Positions 9,831-19,725 of a DNA stretch of 64,000 nucleotides are shown here, one piece after another (the stretch's first letter is position 1; each line of letters opens with the position of its first letter). The DNA comes from Pelodera strongyloides (Eukaryota > Nematoda > Chromadorea > Rhabditida > Rhabditidae). Both the position numbers and the translations under genes were made by a program. The notes below the pieces were generated by a model, which did no database searches, was not told the DNA's origin, and was given only the letters and a program-made list of their open reading frames with translations. The DNA is taken from assembly GCA_036852015.1 (NCBI GenBank), contig JAANDG010000600.1, positions 1-64,000 of the forward strand. The letters run 5' to 3'.

Positions 9831-11246
9831 TAATGCTGCAAATCAACTTCAATGATGATGTCAGATGCGCATTTGACTCAGACGGGCAACACGTCTTCTG
9901 CTTCAAAATCTATGACGTCAAAAATAAGTCGACGTGCAAACTTCACCGTAGCGACATAGTAACGCTGCAAATCAACTTCAATGATGATGTCAGCCGCGCA
10001 TTCGACTCAGACGGGCAATACCGTTTCGCATTTGACTTAGACGGGCAACATGTCTTCTGCTTCAGAATCTATGACGTCAAAAATAAGTCGACGTGCAAAC
10101 TCCACCGTAGCGACATAGTAATGCTGCAAATCAACTTCAATGATGATGTCAGACGCGCATTTGACTTAGACGGGCAACATGTCTTCTGCTTCAGAATCTA
10201 TGACGTCAAAAATAAGTCGACGTGCAAACTTCACCGTAGCGACATAGTAATGCTGCAAAACAACTTCAATGATGATGTCAGACGCGCATTTGACTTAGAC
10301 GGGCAACATGTCTTCTGCTTCAGAATATAGTCGACGTGCAAACTTCACCGTAGCGACAGAGTAATGTTGCAAATCAACTTCAATGATGATGTCAGGCGCG
10401 CATTCGACTTAGACGGGCAATACCGCTTCTGCTTCAAAAGCTATGACGTCAAAAATAAGTCGACGTGCAAACTTCACCGTATTGATATAGTAATGCTGCA
10501 AATCAACTTCAATGATGATGTCAGACGGGCATTTGACTCATACGGGCAACATGTCTTCTGCTTCAGAATCTATGACGTCAAAAATAAGTCGACGTGCAAA
10601 CTTCACCGTAGCGACATAGTAATGCCGCAAATCAACTTCAATGATGATGTCAGACGCGCATTCGACTGAGACGGGCAATACCGTTTCTGCTTCAGAATCT
10701 ACGACGTCAAAAATAAGTCGACGTGCAAACTTCACCGTAGTGATATATTAAAGCTGCAAATCAACTTCAATGATGATGTCAGACGCGCATTTGACTTAGA
10801 TGGGCAGCATGTCTTCTGCTTCAGAATCTATGACGTCAAAAATAAGTCGACGTGCAAACTTCACCGTAGCGACATAGTAATGGTTCAAATAAACTTCAAT
10901 GATGATGTCAGGCGCGCATTCGACTTACAAATACGGGTTTCTGCTTCAGAAGCTATGACGTCAAAAATAAATCGACGCGCAAACTTCGCCGTAGCGACAA
11001 AGTAATGCTTCAAATAAACTTCAATGATGGTGTCAGACGCGCATTCGACTAAGACGGGCAATACCGTTTCTGCTTCAGAAGCTATGACGCCAAAAAAAGT
11101 AGACGTGCAAACTTCACCGTAGTGATATATTAATGATGTAAATCAACTTCAACGATGATGTCAGACGCGCATTTAACGCAGAAAAAAAAGGAAAATAGCA
11201 CTTAAAATATAAGGCTTGCGCGAACGCTCGAGTAAAACGTAAAACG

Positions 11247-11285
11247 CTAGAGCGAGGCGCGCGCGCAGCGCGCGCCGAGCTCTAG
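11247..11285. repeat. Type A GC hairpin at end of cassette 3
   Basis: Perfect 39-base form: two 18-base arms and a gca loop, with tandem GA facing GA inside each arm. No fourth cassette follows, so the hairpin belongs to the end of the unit as much as to the start of the next. Confidence 0.9.
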
Positions 11286-11959
11286 TGTACTCAATTATCT
11301 ACTTTTGCTTACATGCACTCTGTGAAACGTATGAACACACAGGAAAACGAAATAATTGCGGAACACGATAAAGTCACAAAATGGGCACCAAATGGGTTGG
11401 CCCATGAAAAAAAAATACACCAAATGGTTCCTTCGAGTTTCCTATGTACTGGCATGAAACGGGACTTGCTTCACTAGAACGTCCATACTTTACTATCACT
11501 GGTCTTTTACCATGTTATCAACGCTAACAAAAACGCATGTACATAGGTAAAAAAAGGTCTAAGTGCTAGTATCTAGTACAATGTGCTACCCATATTAGTT
11601 GTAGTCTGCCATATCTCTCAACTTTTACAACCGTTGCCTATACTGGAATATACTATTCCTTCACCAATCAACCAAAGTTCGTTTTCGGGAAAATAATGCT
11701 TTGCTTTTGCAAATAACATAATCTCGTCCCATATTGTATTCCCTTTAATTCCTTGAGGTTAAACCCACCGGTTGATATTCCCTTTAAAGCCACGGGTTGA
11801 GAAACGAGTTGATATTCACTTCAAGATTAAGCAACGCATTGACATTCCCTTTAAAGTGAAAGCCACGGATTGATATTCCCTTTAAAGCGAAAGATCGTGT
11901 ACTAGTATAGAGAAGGGGCCCATGAGGGGCCACATACAGCATCACTTCGCCCCATACAG

Positions 11960-13810
11960 ACAGAACGACGGGGATTGACTTCTTTCTCTTTGAGTGAGCA
12001 AGAAAAGAGAAAAGAGAAGGAATCAGTACGTCTTACTTTCTTTCTCTTTCTCTGTTTTTCTCTCGCTCCTTCTCTCTCTCTACTCCTCAATATCGCTGCA
12101 ACTCAGGATCTTCAGCCTTTCGTCTCACTCTCGCTGCATCTCTCTATCTCTATCTCTGTCTGTCGCACACTCTCTCTCTATCCCTCTCTCTACCTTCGTC
12201 TCCCCATCTGACCTCTCCAAGAACTACTTTGAGAGAAAGCTTAGAAACAAAGAAAGGTGAAGAAAGTCAATGCATATGGGACGCCGTCGGCTAAGAATAT
12301 ATATAGCACTCGGATCTACATCTCTATTTATCTCCCTCTCTACGTTTCTATCTCTGCTTCCCTCCCTTCCTCTCTCCCTCTCTCTCTCTCCCTCCCTCTC
12401 TCCCTCTCTCTCTTCCCCTCTCTCTCTCTCTCCCTCCCTCTCTCTCTCTCTGTATCTCTTAATCTCGCTTTTGCAATAGTACGCTTCTGAAGCTTGCTGC
12501 ACCTACTCTAGCCACCGCTCGTCCAAGTCCTAATCTCATAAATCCGCACGTAAATTTTCTTCTTCACGGTCGTCCTCTCTTTCTGTCTCTCAAACTCTCT
12601 CGCAGTCTCTCTCTCACAGTCTCTCCCTCTCTCCGTAGTCTCTCCCTCTGGTGGTCTCTCTCTAGTAGTCCCTCTCTCCGTATCTTCTTATTCTTTCTTC
12701 AACTTCTGCTTTTAGAAAGTCGTCCCTCCCTCTCCCACTCAAAATGGAGGTGGTGACCCTAGGCGGGAGACAAGGCACTAAAACCTAAAAGTGGCTTCTT
12801 AGTGACATGAAGAGTGAGAGTCTCAGAGAGAGAGACTCAGAGAGAGACCCAGTGAGAGAGAAAGACAGAGAGATAAACAGAGAAAAACACAGAGAGATAA
12901 ACAGAGAGAGAGAGAGAGACACACACACACACAGAGAAAAAGAGAAACAGAGAGAGAAAAAGTAAAGGATTGAGATCTGTGTAGGTAATACGCTGGTGCA
13001 GTAAAAACACTTCACCTCATACCTAGTTATCAGCACATTTCTCTTTTTTTTTAAAGCGATATAATGACCGGTTTTTGAAACATACTCATGACAACTGCCT
13101 TACCAAAATGTTGCATGCAAATTAATATAATCAGACGAAAATCCCGCAGTAAGGTGTATACACTACATCAGAATACCGCGTCCGGCATTCGTTTCAAACC
13201 GGCTATCATACTGCTTTAAAAAGCCTAGGTTTGGATTTCCTTCGTGGGACTGTCAGAAAGAGAATAAGAAGAATACTCTTGTCACGCTTCTGCGGGATTG
13301 TCTCCCGCCAGCCTCCGGGAATAAACTCTTACCCCCCACTCTCTCTCTCTCTCTGTCTCTCTCTTTCTCTCACTCTCCCTCTCTGTCTCTCCCTCTTTTT
13401 CTCACCCTCTCCTCTCTGTCTCTCCCTCTTTCTCTCTCCCTCTCTCTCAGATACTAGAGTATAGAGAGGGTGGAGGTTAACTCACCAGCAAAAGAGTCCC
13501 CTTGGGGAGCAAGTGGAATGAAACCTCTCTCTCTCTTATCTACGTATATATGGTTGAGTTCTTTTTATTTATATCTATGATTCTCTATTCCTCTTGGCAT
13601 TCTAATCTCTCTCACGATCCTTTTCTCTAACACTCTCAAAAGAAACTGGTAAGCCGAAGTTTTCCCTTTACTAATTATATTTTCTCCGGAACTCTCTCCC
13701 TCGTTTTATCTTTCTCCTGCACCATCACTCTTACATTGCCTCTCTCGTTAGCTTGTATCTTAATCTCTCTCCATATCTCTCTCTCTCTCTCTCCCTCTCT
13801 GAAAAAAGTT
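11960..13810. repeat. CT-rich simple-sequence region
   Basis: Long stretches of TCTC or GAGA with interruptions (12,010-12,200, 12,320-12,460, 12,560-12,700, 12,815-12,960 as GA, 13,335-13,450, 13,760-13,800, 13,955-13,980 as GA). Serine/leucine or arginine/glutamate ORFs on both strands here come from the base bias. I see no gene. Confidence 0.85.
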
Positions 13811-14335
13811 AATCGACGGATTCAAAAAAAAACTAGTAACACGCAAAACAGAAACTTCTGCAAACAGCCGCCATCCGCAACTTAAAACACGCTTTTAGAA
13901 TACTCCCCAGTTTTACGTAATCAACCCAGAGTGTTACTGAATAGAGGAAAGAGGAGACGAGAGAGAGAGAGAGAGAGAGAATTCATTTACTTAATGCCAT
14001 ACGCGTTGGGCGTGAGCGTCTCATCTTACGACGGGAGCCCCTCTCTGAGTCCAATACTAACGCCCGATGACCTGGGAGCTGGGACCTAAGGCCGGTCTAA
14101 TTCTAATTCTCCTCAGAGGCCATAAAATTAGAATTCGAAACAAATTAGGGAGCTACGGCATGGCACTTCCACTATAGGATATTTTTTTCTATATGAAACT
14201 CAAGAAACTAAAAACCCGACTAAGAAAACCAAGACCAAGTTCCCTAAGCTTCAGAGTTACTCTCAATTTTGCACGGTGAGAGGTAAGAAAAGCTAACTAA
14301 GCAGCAATGTTATGATGTCGTAGCAAATAAAAAGG

Positions 14336-14553
14336 TTAAAGCGAAATACAGGCCGGTTTTTGAAACACATCGAGTGCACCAGCATTCTTCGGGGCACCAA
14401 ATTCGTATGGTCATTGCTTACTTCGCAATTCATTATCTATTATGCAGCTTATGCAAATGAACATAAATTAGAATAAAAAATCGAGCTAAATTCGAGTAAG
14501 CATAAATACGTAAGAAGAAAAAGTTTCAAAAACCGACCGGTATTTCGCTTTAA
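14336..14553. mobile_element. MITE, family R1
   Basis: Starts TTAAAGCGAAATACAGGCCG and ends with CCGGTATTTCGCTTTAA, an imperfect inverted repeat. It contains TATGCAAATGAACATAAATT, which includes an ATGCAAAT octamer. About 218 bp with no ORF. 14,554-15,000 has nothing else I recognise. Confidence 0.85.
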
Positions 14554-15080
14554 GACTTGAGACATAAATTTAGTACGTCAGAAAAAAAAATGAAATCTTG
14601 ATATCTTGAAACAAACAAAAAATAACGCAAGTCATAGAAGAAGAAAACGGTTAAATGCACTAAATAAAGAGTGCATCCAAACTGGGAGCTTACAACAAGC
14701 TACAGCTTACACAATTGCAAAACGAAGTTTTGATTTATATCCAGTGACAAATGTACAAGTAGAAAACACCAGAAGCCGGAAGTGACCCATGATAAACTCC
14801 ATCAGCCCTATCAAATTCATATAGTTATCATTATCATATCATCATATCATATCATATAATTAATAATTATCATAAGCCCCATCATTTGTCTCAAATTGCC
14901 AAATTAAAATTTTTTTGACTATTATTCAAATTCAAGGTTTGCCTCAATAATAGCAAGCTTCATTTTAACCAGTCACGAACTAGTCACCAAATGGTTTTTC
15001 GGTAAAAAAAACATTTGGTGATAGGCCAACGGTTTTTCTGTGGCTTCGGCAATTATTTCGTTTTCCTGTGTTACACGGTT

Positions 15081-15598
15081 TCTATATGAGTTATTATATG
15101 CTCATATTCATATATCACAAGTTAATTGTACTATAAATCTTACTACTTTCCCTTACAATTAGCTCTAACAATAAACATTAATAATAATATATGACAAATA
15201 ATTATGTAACAAAAATGTTCATGTCTTTTTCTCAAGAGCGAGCAAAAATTAATTTGCTCATAAAAAAGGTTAGCTACAAAACAACCGCAAAGATAAAAAG
15301 GCAAATTAACTGCAAAAAAGTGTCGAATCAATAAATCCAAATAAGTAGGTAAAATATAGATACAAACTAATGATACAGAAGATAAAGTAAAATACACAAA
15401 CCTATTAAAACTACAACATCACCATCAACAAGGAAGAAAATCAAGTAAAAACAGAAAACGTCGGATCAATAAATATAGACATCTCCGCCTAAACCTACAC
15501 CTAGCGCATAGCTGTGAAAGGAACATGTGGTACCATTATCAAAACAAAACAACTCTCAATTCAACAATGAAAAACGAAATCAATAACGGTAGAAAAGC
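15081..15598. other. No feature seen
   Basis: AT-rich sequence. A minus-strand ORF (15143-15397) is hydrophobic but has no recognisable family, start context or splice partner. Confidence 0.5.
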
Positions 15599-15626
15599 TT
15601 AAGCCTAAGCCTAAGCCTAAGCCCAC
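15599..15626. repeat. Interstitial telomere-like repeat
   Basis: Four units of TTAGGC read on the minus strand (TAAGCC on plus). Too short and internal for a chromosome end. Confidence 0.8.
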
Positions 15627-15699
15627 GCCGAAATCCATACTACTGAAAGTAAGTGAGAAAGAAGCCACTAACCTGAAACAAAGCCCTGAATAATCTAGC

Positions 15700-16090
15700 G
15701 TGCGGGCGTTGTCGTAACGTCAAAAGTAGGGAATCGGAAAGGGGCGCGGACGGCGGACGCGGAGGCGCGTAGGGCCCATGCGGTAGGCCCGGTGCGAGCA
15801 TATCAGCCCCGTCGGCGGGTATTCGGTCCAGGGCATGCGCCCCAGCCTAGGTCCTAGGTGATAGTGGTCGACGTCGTCGGGCGCCCGGTTCTCGCCTCAT
15901 TCACAAACTCTTTCCTCCTCTCTCTCTATCTCTCTCCCACTCTCTCTCTTTATAACTCCTCTCTCTCCACACTTCTCTCCTCTCTCCGATCGATGTTTTC
16001 CCCCCTTTCCCCGCCACGGACACGGGGGTGGGCCCCATTCAGAGCCCCATAGGGGCCAAATAAGGGACCAACCCACCAGGGGAGCAACTC
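15700..16090. other. GC-rich patch followed by CT run
   Basis: 15,705-15,895 is far richer in GC and CpG than its surroundings (words such as GGGGCGCGGACGGCGGACGC), then a CT-rich run to about 15,985 and a GGGCCC/CCATAGGGGCC-rich part. It could be a CpG-rich regulatory region or a repeat. I find no exon next to it. Confidence 0.4.
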
Positions 16091-16291
16091 AATAGATAGA
16101 TGTACCCTGGTGAAACAAAAGGGTACCAACATCTGGAAAAAGTACCCCGGACTCCAGAGTCCCATGCAACCCAGCGACGATGAAGTGAGAGCAAGTATCA
16201 ACCCTAAATGTTGCAATTACTCTAGGGCTCCGACCGCATTCAAACTATGGATAACTGCCTTACAGGCTTTTCCAAGAAAGGTATTGTGCTC

Positions 16292-16469
16292 TTAAAGAGA
16301 AATACCGGCCGTTTTTTGAAGCGCATCTCAAGTACTTGCATTGCTATGCATTTACGCAACGAGGGGTCTAATTGGGTTCTGGTTTTTATTCTACTTCTTG
16401 CTCAATTGCATGCATAAGAACGCAGGTGTACGCAATGCGTTTCAAGAACCGGCCGGTATTTCGCTTTAA
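16292..16469. mobile_element. MITE, family R1
   Basis: TTAAAGAGAAATACCGGCCG at the left and CCGGCCGGTATTTCGCTTTAA at the right, about 178 bp. Confidence 0.85.
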
Positions 16470-16676
16470 GAATGCAAAGTCATTGGTAGTGTGTGCAACA
16501 TAAACTACATGTACAAACAAAATAAGATTAGTGGCATTTGTTCATAAAAATAAGAAAAAGAGATGCCACACGATCCAACTCTAACATTTTATCTTTGATT
16601 TACTCCGCTTACGAAAATTAATACAATTGAATTATTTCATCGTCTGTTGCGCTCTTTCCAAGAGTCTAATAAACAT

Positions 16677-16877
16677 TTAAAGCGAAATACCGGCAGGGTT
16701 ATGAAACGCATTGCGTACACCTACCTTTCTTAACAGCATATGCAAATGAGCAAAAATTAGAATAAAAACTAGACCCCAATTACACCCCACGTTGCATAAA
16801 TGCATAGGAATGCAAGTATGTGAGATGCGTTTTAAAAACGGGCGGTACACCGTAAAACTGGCGGTACACCGTATTTG
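16677..16877. mobile_element. MITE, family R1, decayed right end
   Basis: Left end TTAAAGCGAAATACCGGCAG. The right end reads GCGTTTTAAAAACGGGCGGT and then GGCGGTACACCGTA occurs twice, a small tandem duplication. It contains TATGCAAATGAGC. Confidence 0.75.
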
Positions 16878-17128
16878 TAAGCAGAAATTAACAAACAATA
16901 AGTAAACCCAGGACATAAAATTTGAGATGCTAGTGCAGAGAGTATGTAAATACAGAGATTCATAAATGTTAATAAATACCCAATCACAAACATCAACCGC
17001 AAGAACAACCTAAAAAACGTAAAATCATCGTATAAATGATAGTAGCTAGCACGGAAAGCACCACTAACTCTCTGGTGGGGCTAATATGTCTACATTTATA
17101 AGCAAATTAAGTTGCAAAAAAAACTGAA

Positions 17129-17534
17129 AGGGACAGACCCATCAAAGCAAACCTATATTTACGAAACGTTCATAATGTATATAAAACATTTTTATTACAA
17201 TATATACAAACCCAATTTCACCTAAAAAACTCACCATGGGGAACTTTTTCCGATGAGCTCATCATATATGTATACCGTGAAGCAGCCGATTTCCAAGGTG
17301 TGTATGCTATATGCAAATTTAGCTCGCTTTTTAATTTTATGATGAATTTGCATGGACATCTTCGATATCTACAGTTTTACGGTACACATATACGATGAGC
17401 ACATCGTATAAAGTCCTCGAGGGTGAGAGTAGGTGAAATTTGGTTTGTATATATTGTAATAAAAATGCTTTACATACATTATGAACATTTCGTAAATGTA
17501 TGTTTAGTTTGATTTGATGGGCCGATGTGTCCCT
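17129..17534. mobile_element. Inverted-repeat element of about 400 bp
   Basis: The left arm (AGGGACAGACCCATCAAAGC, then a TTTACGAAA...TTCATAATGTAT stretch) pairs with the right arm that ends GATGGGCCGATGTGTCCCT. The arms are about 140 bp, imperfect, with a central part of about 100 bp. It has the form of a foldback MITE. Confidence 0.7.
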
Positions 17535-17763
17535 GGAAATAGAAAATAAATCCACCGTCTACTTTGGCGTCGTTAATCGACTAAGTCCGGCCGCTCGAAC
17601 ATCTACAAATAAGTCAATAAGAATATGAGAACCTGCCTGCCTCAGGCTCAAGTCAGCCCCAATAGCCAACTGGACACGGCCGGCTGCTTTTCCCTAGAGT
17701 CGTCAAGCAAACAAATGGCATACCGTATTATTTTGGAATCATATTGTATAATAATTATTTTAC

Positions 17764-17933
17764 TATCTTATTATATAAAAGAGTAACTGTAGCGTAATTT
17801 GCATACCGATGTGAGTTACGGAAATGCAAATTTTCGTTCATTGCAACGGAAATGCAACACGAAAATTTGCATTTCCGTAACTCACATCGGTATGCAAATT
17901 ACGCTACAGTTACTCTTTTATATAATAAGATAA
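17764..17933. repeat. Near-perfect palindrome, about 73-bp arms
   Basis: The arm from ATCTTATTATATAAAAGAG to GGAAATGCAAATTTTCGT is repeated as its exact reverse complement after a short spacer (TTGCAACGGAAATGCAAC region). This would fold into a long hairpin. One arm recurs at 20243-20313. Confidence 0.85.
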
Positions 17934-17935
17934 AA

Positions 17936-18085
17936 AGTGTGTCGCAGCTCAATATCGAAGTATGCATATGCAGTTGTTTCTTATTATGTGAATTTCTTAT
18001 GATACGTTTGAAACTTTGTATATAAGTACCATGCTAAACCAATCATATTTCCATGTAAGTCGCCGAAGGCGGCGTGAGCCGACTG
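17936..18085. repeat. Repeat copy inverted relative to 20085-20240
   Basis: Words such as GTTTGAAACTTTGTATATAAG, CAATCATATTTCCATGTAAG and GCCGAAGGCGGCG appear here, and reverse-complemented at 20085-20240. With the palindrome arm at 20243-20313, this shows an element present as two inverted copies about 2.1 kb apart. Confidence 0.7.
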
Positions 18086-18490
18086 GTTACTCAATAAATA
18101 TCATATCCAGATTACGAAGTATGCACTAAAGTATGCACTTCAACGTATGCACACTGTCGCGAAACCAATACCGACTCACTAGAAAGCGTGGGGCTCATTA
18201 GTAACCTGCGCAAAACATCCCGCAAAAACACGACACCTCCAACAAATAAAAAAAAACTAAAACTTGACCATCTGGGCTTGGCTTATGGATGATTTCCACT
18301 ACTTTCGACATATTTTTATACTCATTAATCGTAATCATTAATCGTAATTCCCATAAGTCAGGAACAGTTATTGGGATACAAGTTTGGGTTTCCATGCAAA
18401 AACCATCCGATTTCCTTCTAAGTATCAATTGCAAAATAGTGTGACAATCCACCGTAATTTTGACACATCCTCATTATAGAAAATCCGCCA

Positions 18491-18980
18491 TTAAAGGGAT
18501 AGGTTCATCTCAAATCATTTTTCTTTTTATTGTTTTTATTGATAATGACACAAATATCATTCACAATGAAAATTAAATCAATTACAGAACAGTACGCCTC
18601 GCAGAAGAAGCTTCCTTTATTGGAAGCTAGTTGATCGGAAGCCAAAATCTAAACTCAAAAACTAATACCGTACACAGATCTAGCGGGCTAATGGCAATTA
18701 GCCAAGAGCGAATTAAATGATACCACACCGTGGAAAATAATGACCTGCCGAGTGTAGTTTGTAGCTTGGCTAATTGCCATTGGCCCGCGCGATCTGTGTA
18801 CGGTGTTAGTTTTTGCGTTTAGATTTTGGCTTCCGATCAAGTAGCTTCCGATAAAGGAAGCTTCTTCTGCGAGTCGTATTGTTCTGTGATTGATTTAATT
18901 TTCATTGTGAATGATATTTGTGCTATTATCAATAAAAACAATAAAAAGAGAGGTGATTTGAGATGAACCTATCCCTTTAA
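18491..18980. mobile_element. 490-bp foldback element with long arms
   Basis: Begins TTAAAGGGATAGGTTCATCT and ends AGATGAACCTATCCCTTTAA. Arms of about 225 bp are near-perfect inverted repeats (they include GAAGCTTCCTTTATTGGAAGC and the GTACACAGATC/GATCTGTGTAC pair), with a short centre near 18,740. TTAA at both ends fits the same insertion rule as the other MITEs here. Confidence 0.85.
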
Positions 18981-19558
18981 AGATAAAGCGAATCATTTGT
19001 TGAACAAATGGTCCCGTGGCGATCGGCCGTAAATACTCGGATATTCGGATGTTCTCGTGTAGTACCAAGATACGGTAAATTTTTCGATACTTGGAAGGAA
19101 AATCGGCCATACATGGAAACCCCATAAAGCTCTCCTGGTTTTCATTACTTTAACCTCAGTCGACGGCTCGTCGTCTGCCACAACTTCACCTTCTATTTCG
19201 CTCGTTTAATCGAGATCGTGCTCCTTCTGTGAAAAAGAAAGCTAGTTATATTGAGATCAAATCAGAGCGCAATGTCATATTGTTGACATCTACGTTCTCG
19301 GACGCGTAGACGCGAATGTAGCTAGCCGCTCAACTTAGATGCGCGCGCAGCTAGCCGCGCTTTTGTGAACTAGCGCGCGTAGTTATCCGCGTAGTTACTC
19401 GCCTACGCGGATAGGTGCGCGGTGAATAGATAACGAATAATAATACATGGTGGAGGGAGCTGCAGCAACGCAAATCCGCCACACTCAGCAACAGTTTCGG
19501 CAGCTGCGCGTCCGAGTTCAGCTACGGCAACGATAATCGAAAACACTTGCAAACCCCA
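18981..19558. other. No gene seen; CpG-rich short repeats
   Basis: Around 19,295-19,420 words such as GCGCGC, TAGCTAGCCGC and CGCGTAGTTA recur in both orientations. Minus-strand ORFs here (18895-19181) have no recognisable family. Confidence 0.45.
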
Positions 19559-19725
19559 TTAAAGGGAGAGGCCCATGAGAAAAAATTTTTCCTCAGTTAA
19601 CTTGCACAGAATGTCCGGAATTTCAGAAATATTGCTGTGAAAACCGCATTTCTTTGCACCTAGAACTCACAGAGTTATTCCCCGGCAAACAGTTCGGCCA
19701 GGTACCGTAGTCAGAAACGTTTTTA
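19559..19725. mobile_element. MITE, family R3, right end lost
   Basis: TTAAAGGGAGAGGCCCATGA, then TTGCACAGAATGTCCGGAAT, GAGTTATTCCCCGGCAAAC and TTCGGCCAGGTACCGTAGT. The same order occurs in the complete copy at 52238-52428. Confidence 0.8.

Larger units (their letters stand above)
8221..11285 (+). repeat. Satellite cassette 3
   Basis: Begins with CACCCCCTATAAAAAAAG near 8228. Its leader (to about 8,640) shares the first part with cassettes 1 and 2 (GAGCTCAATGAGATAAGCAA) but then diverges, and the MKIADTVVW ORF is absent. About nineteen 129-bp units follow (8,700-11,170), each with TATGACGTCAAAAATAAG, often near identical. Open stretches: 8701-9057, 9189-9830, 9833-10330, 10364-10669. It ends with a type A hairpin at 11247. 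Confidence 0.85.
11320..15080. mobile_element. Inverted pair of a repeat, 3.7 kb apart
   Basis: CAGGAAAACGAAATAATTGC at 11340-11359 has its exact reverse complement at 15049-15068. The neighbouring words are also inverted matches (GAAACxxxTGxACACA outside, CACCAAATG inside). The two could be the termini of a 3.7-kb transposon without a visible transposase, or just two copies in opposite orientation. Between them are CT-rich simple sequence and no recognisable gene. 11,286-11,960 holds nothing else that I can name. Confidence 0.4.

Noticed and set aside
690..11170. CRISPR-like regular repeats
   Set aside because: The 129-bp units are contiguous and have no variable spacers. The window is eukaryotic.
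11975..13036. Ser/Leu-rich and Arg/Glu-rich ORFs on both strands
   Set aside because: They come from TCTC/GAGA simple sequence; both strands and several frames are open at once.
15599..15626. Chromosome end
   Set aside because: Only four TTAGGC units with ordinary sequence on both sides.
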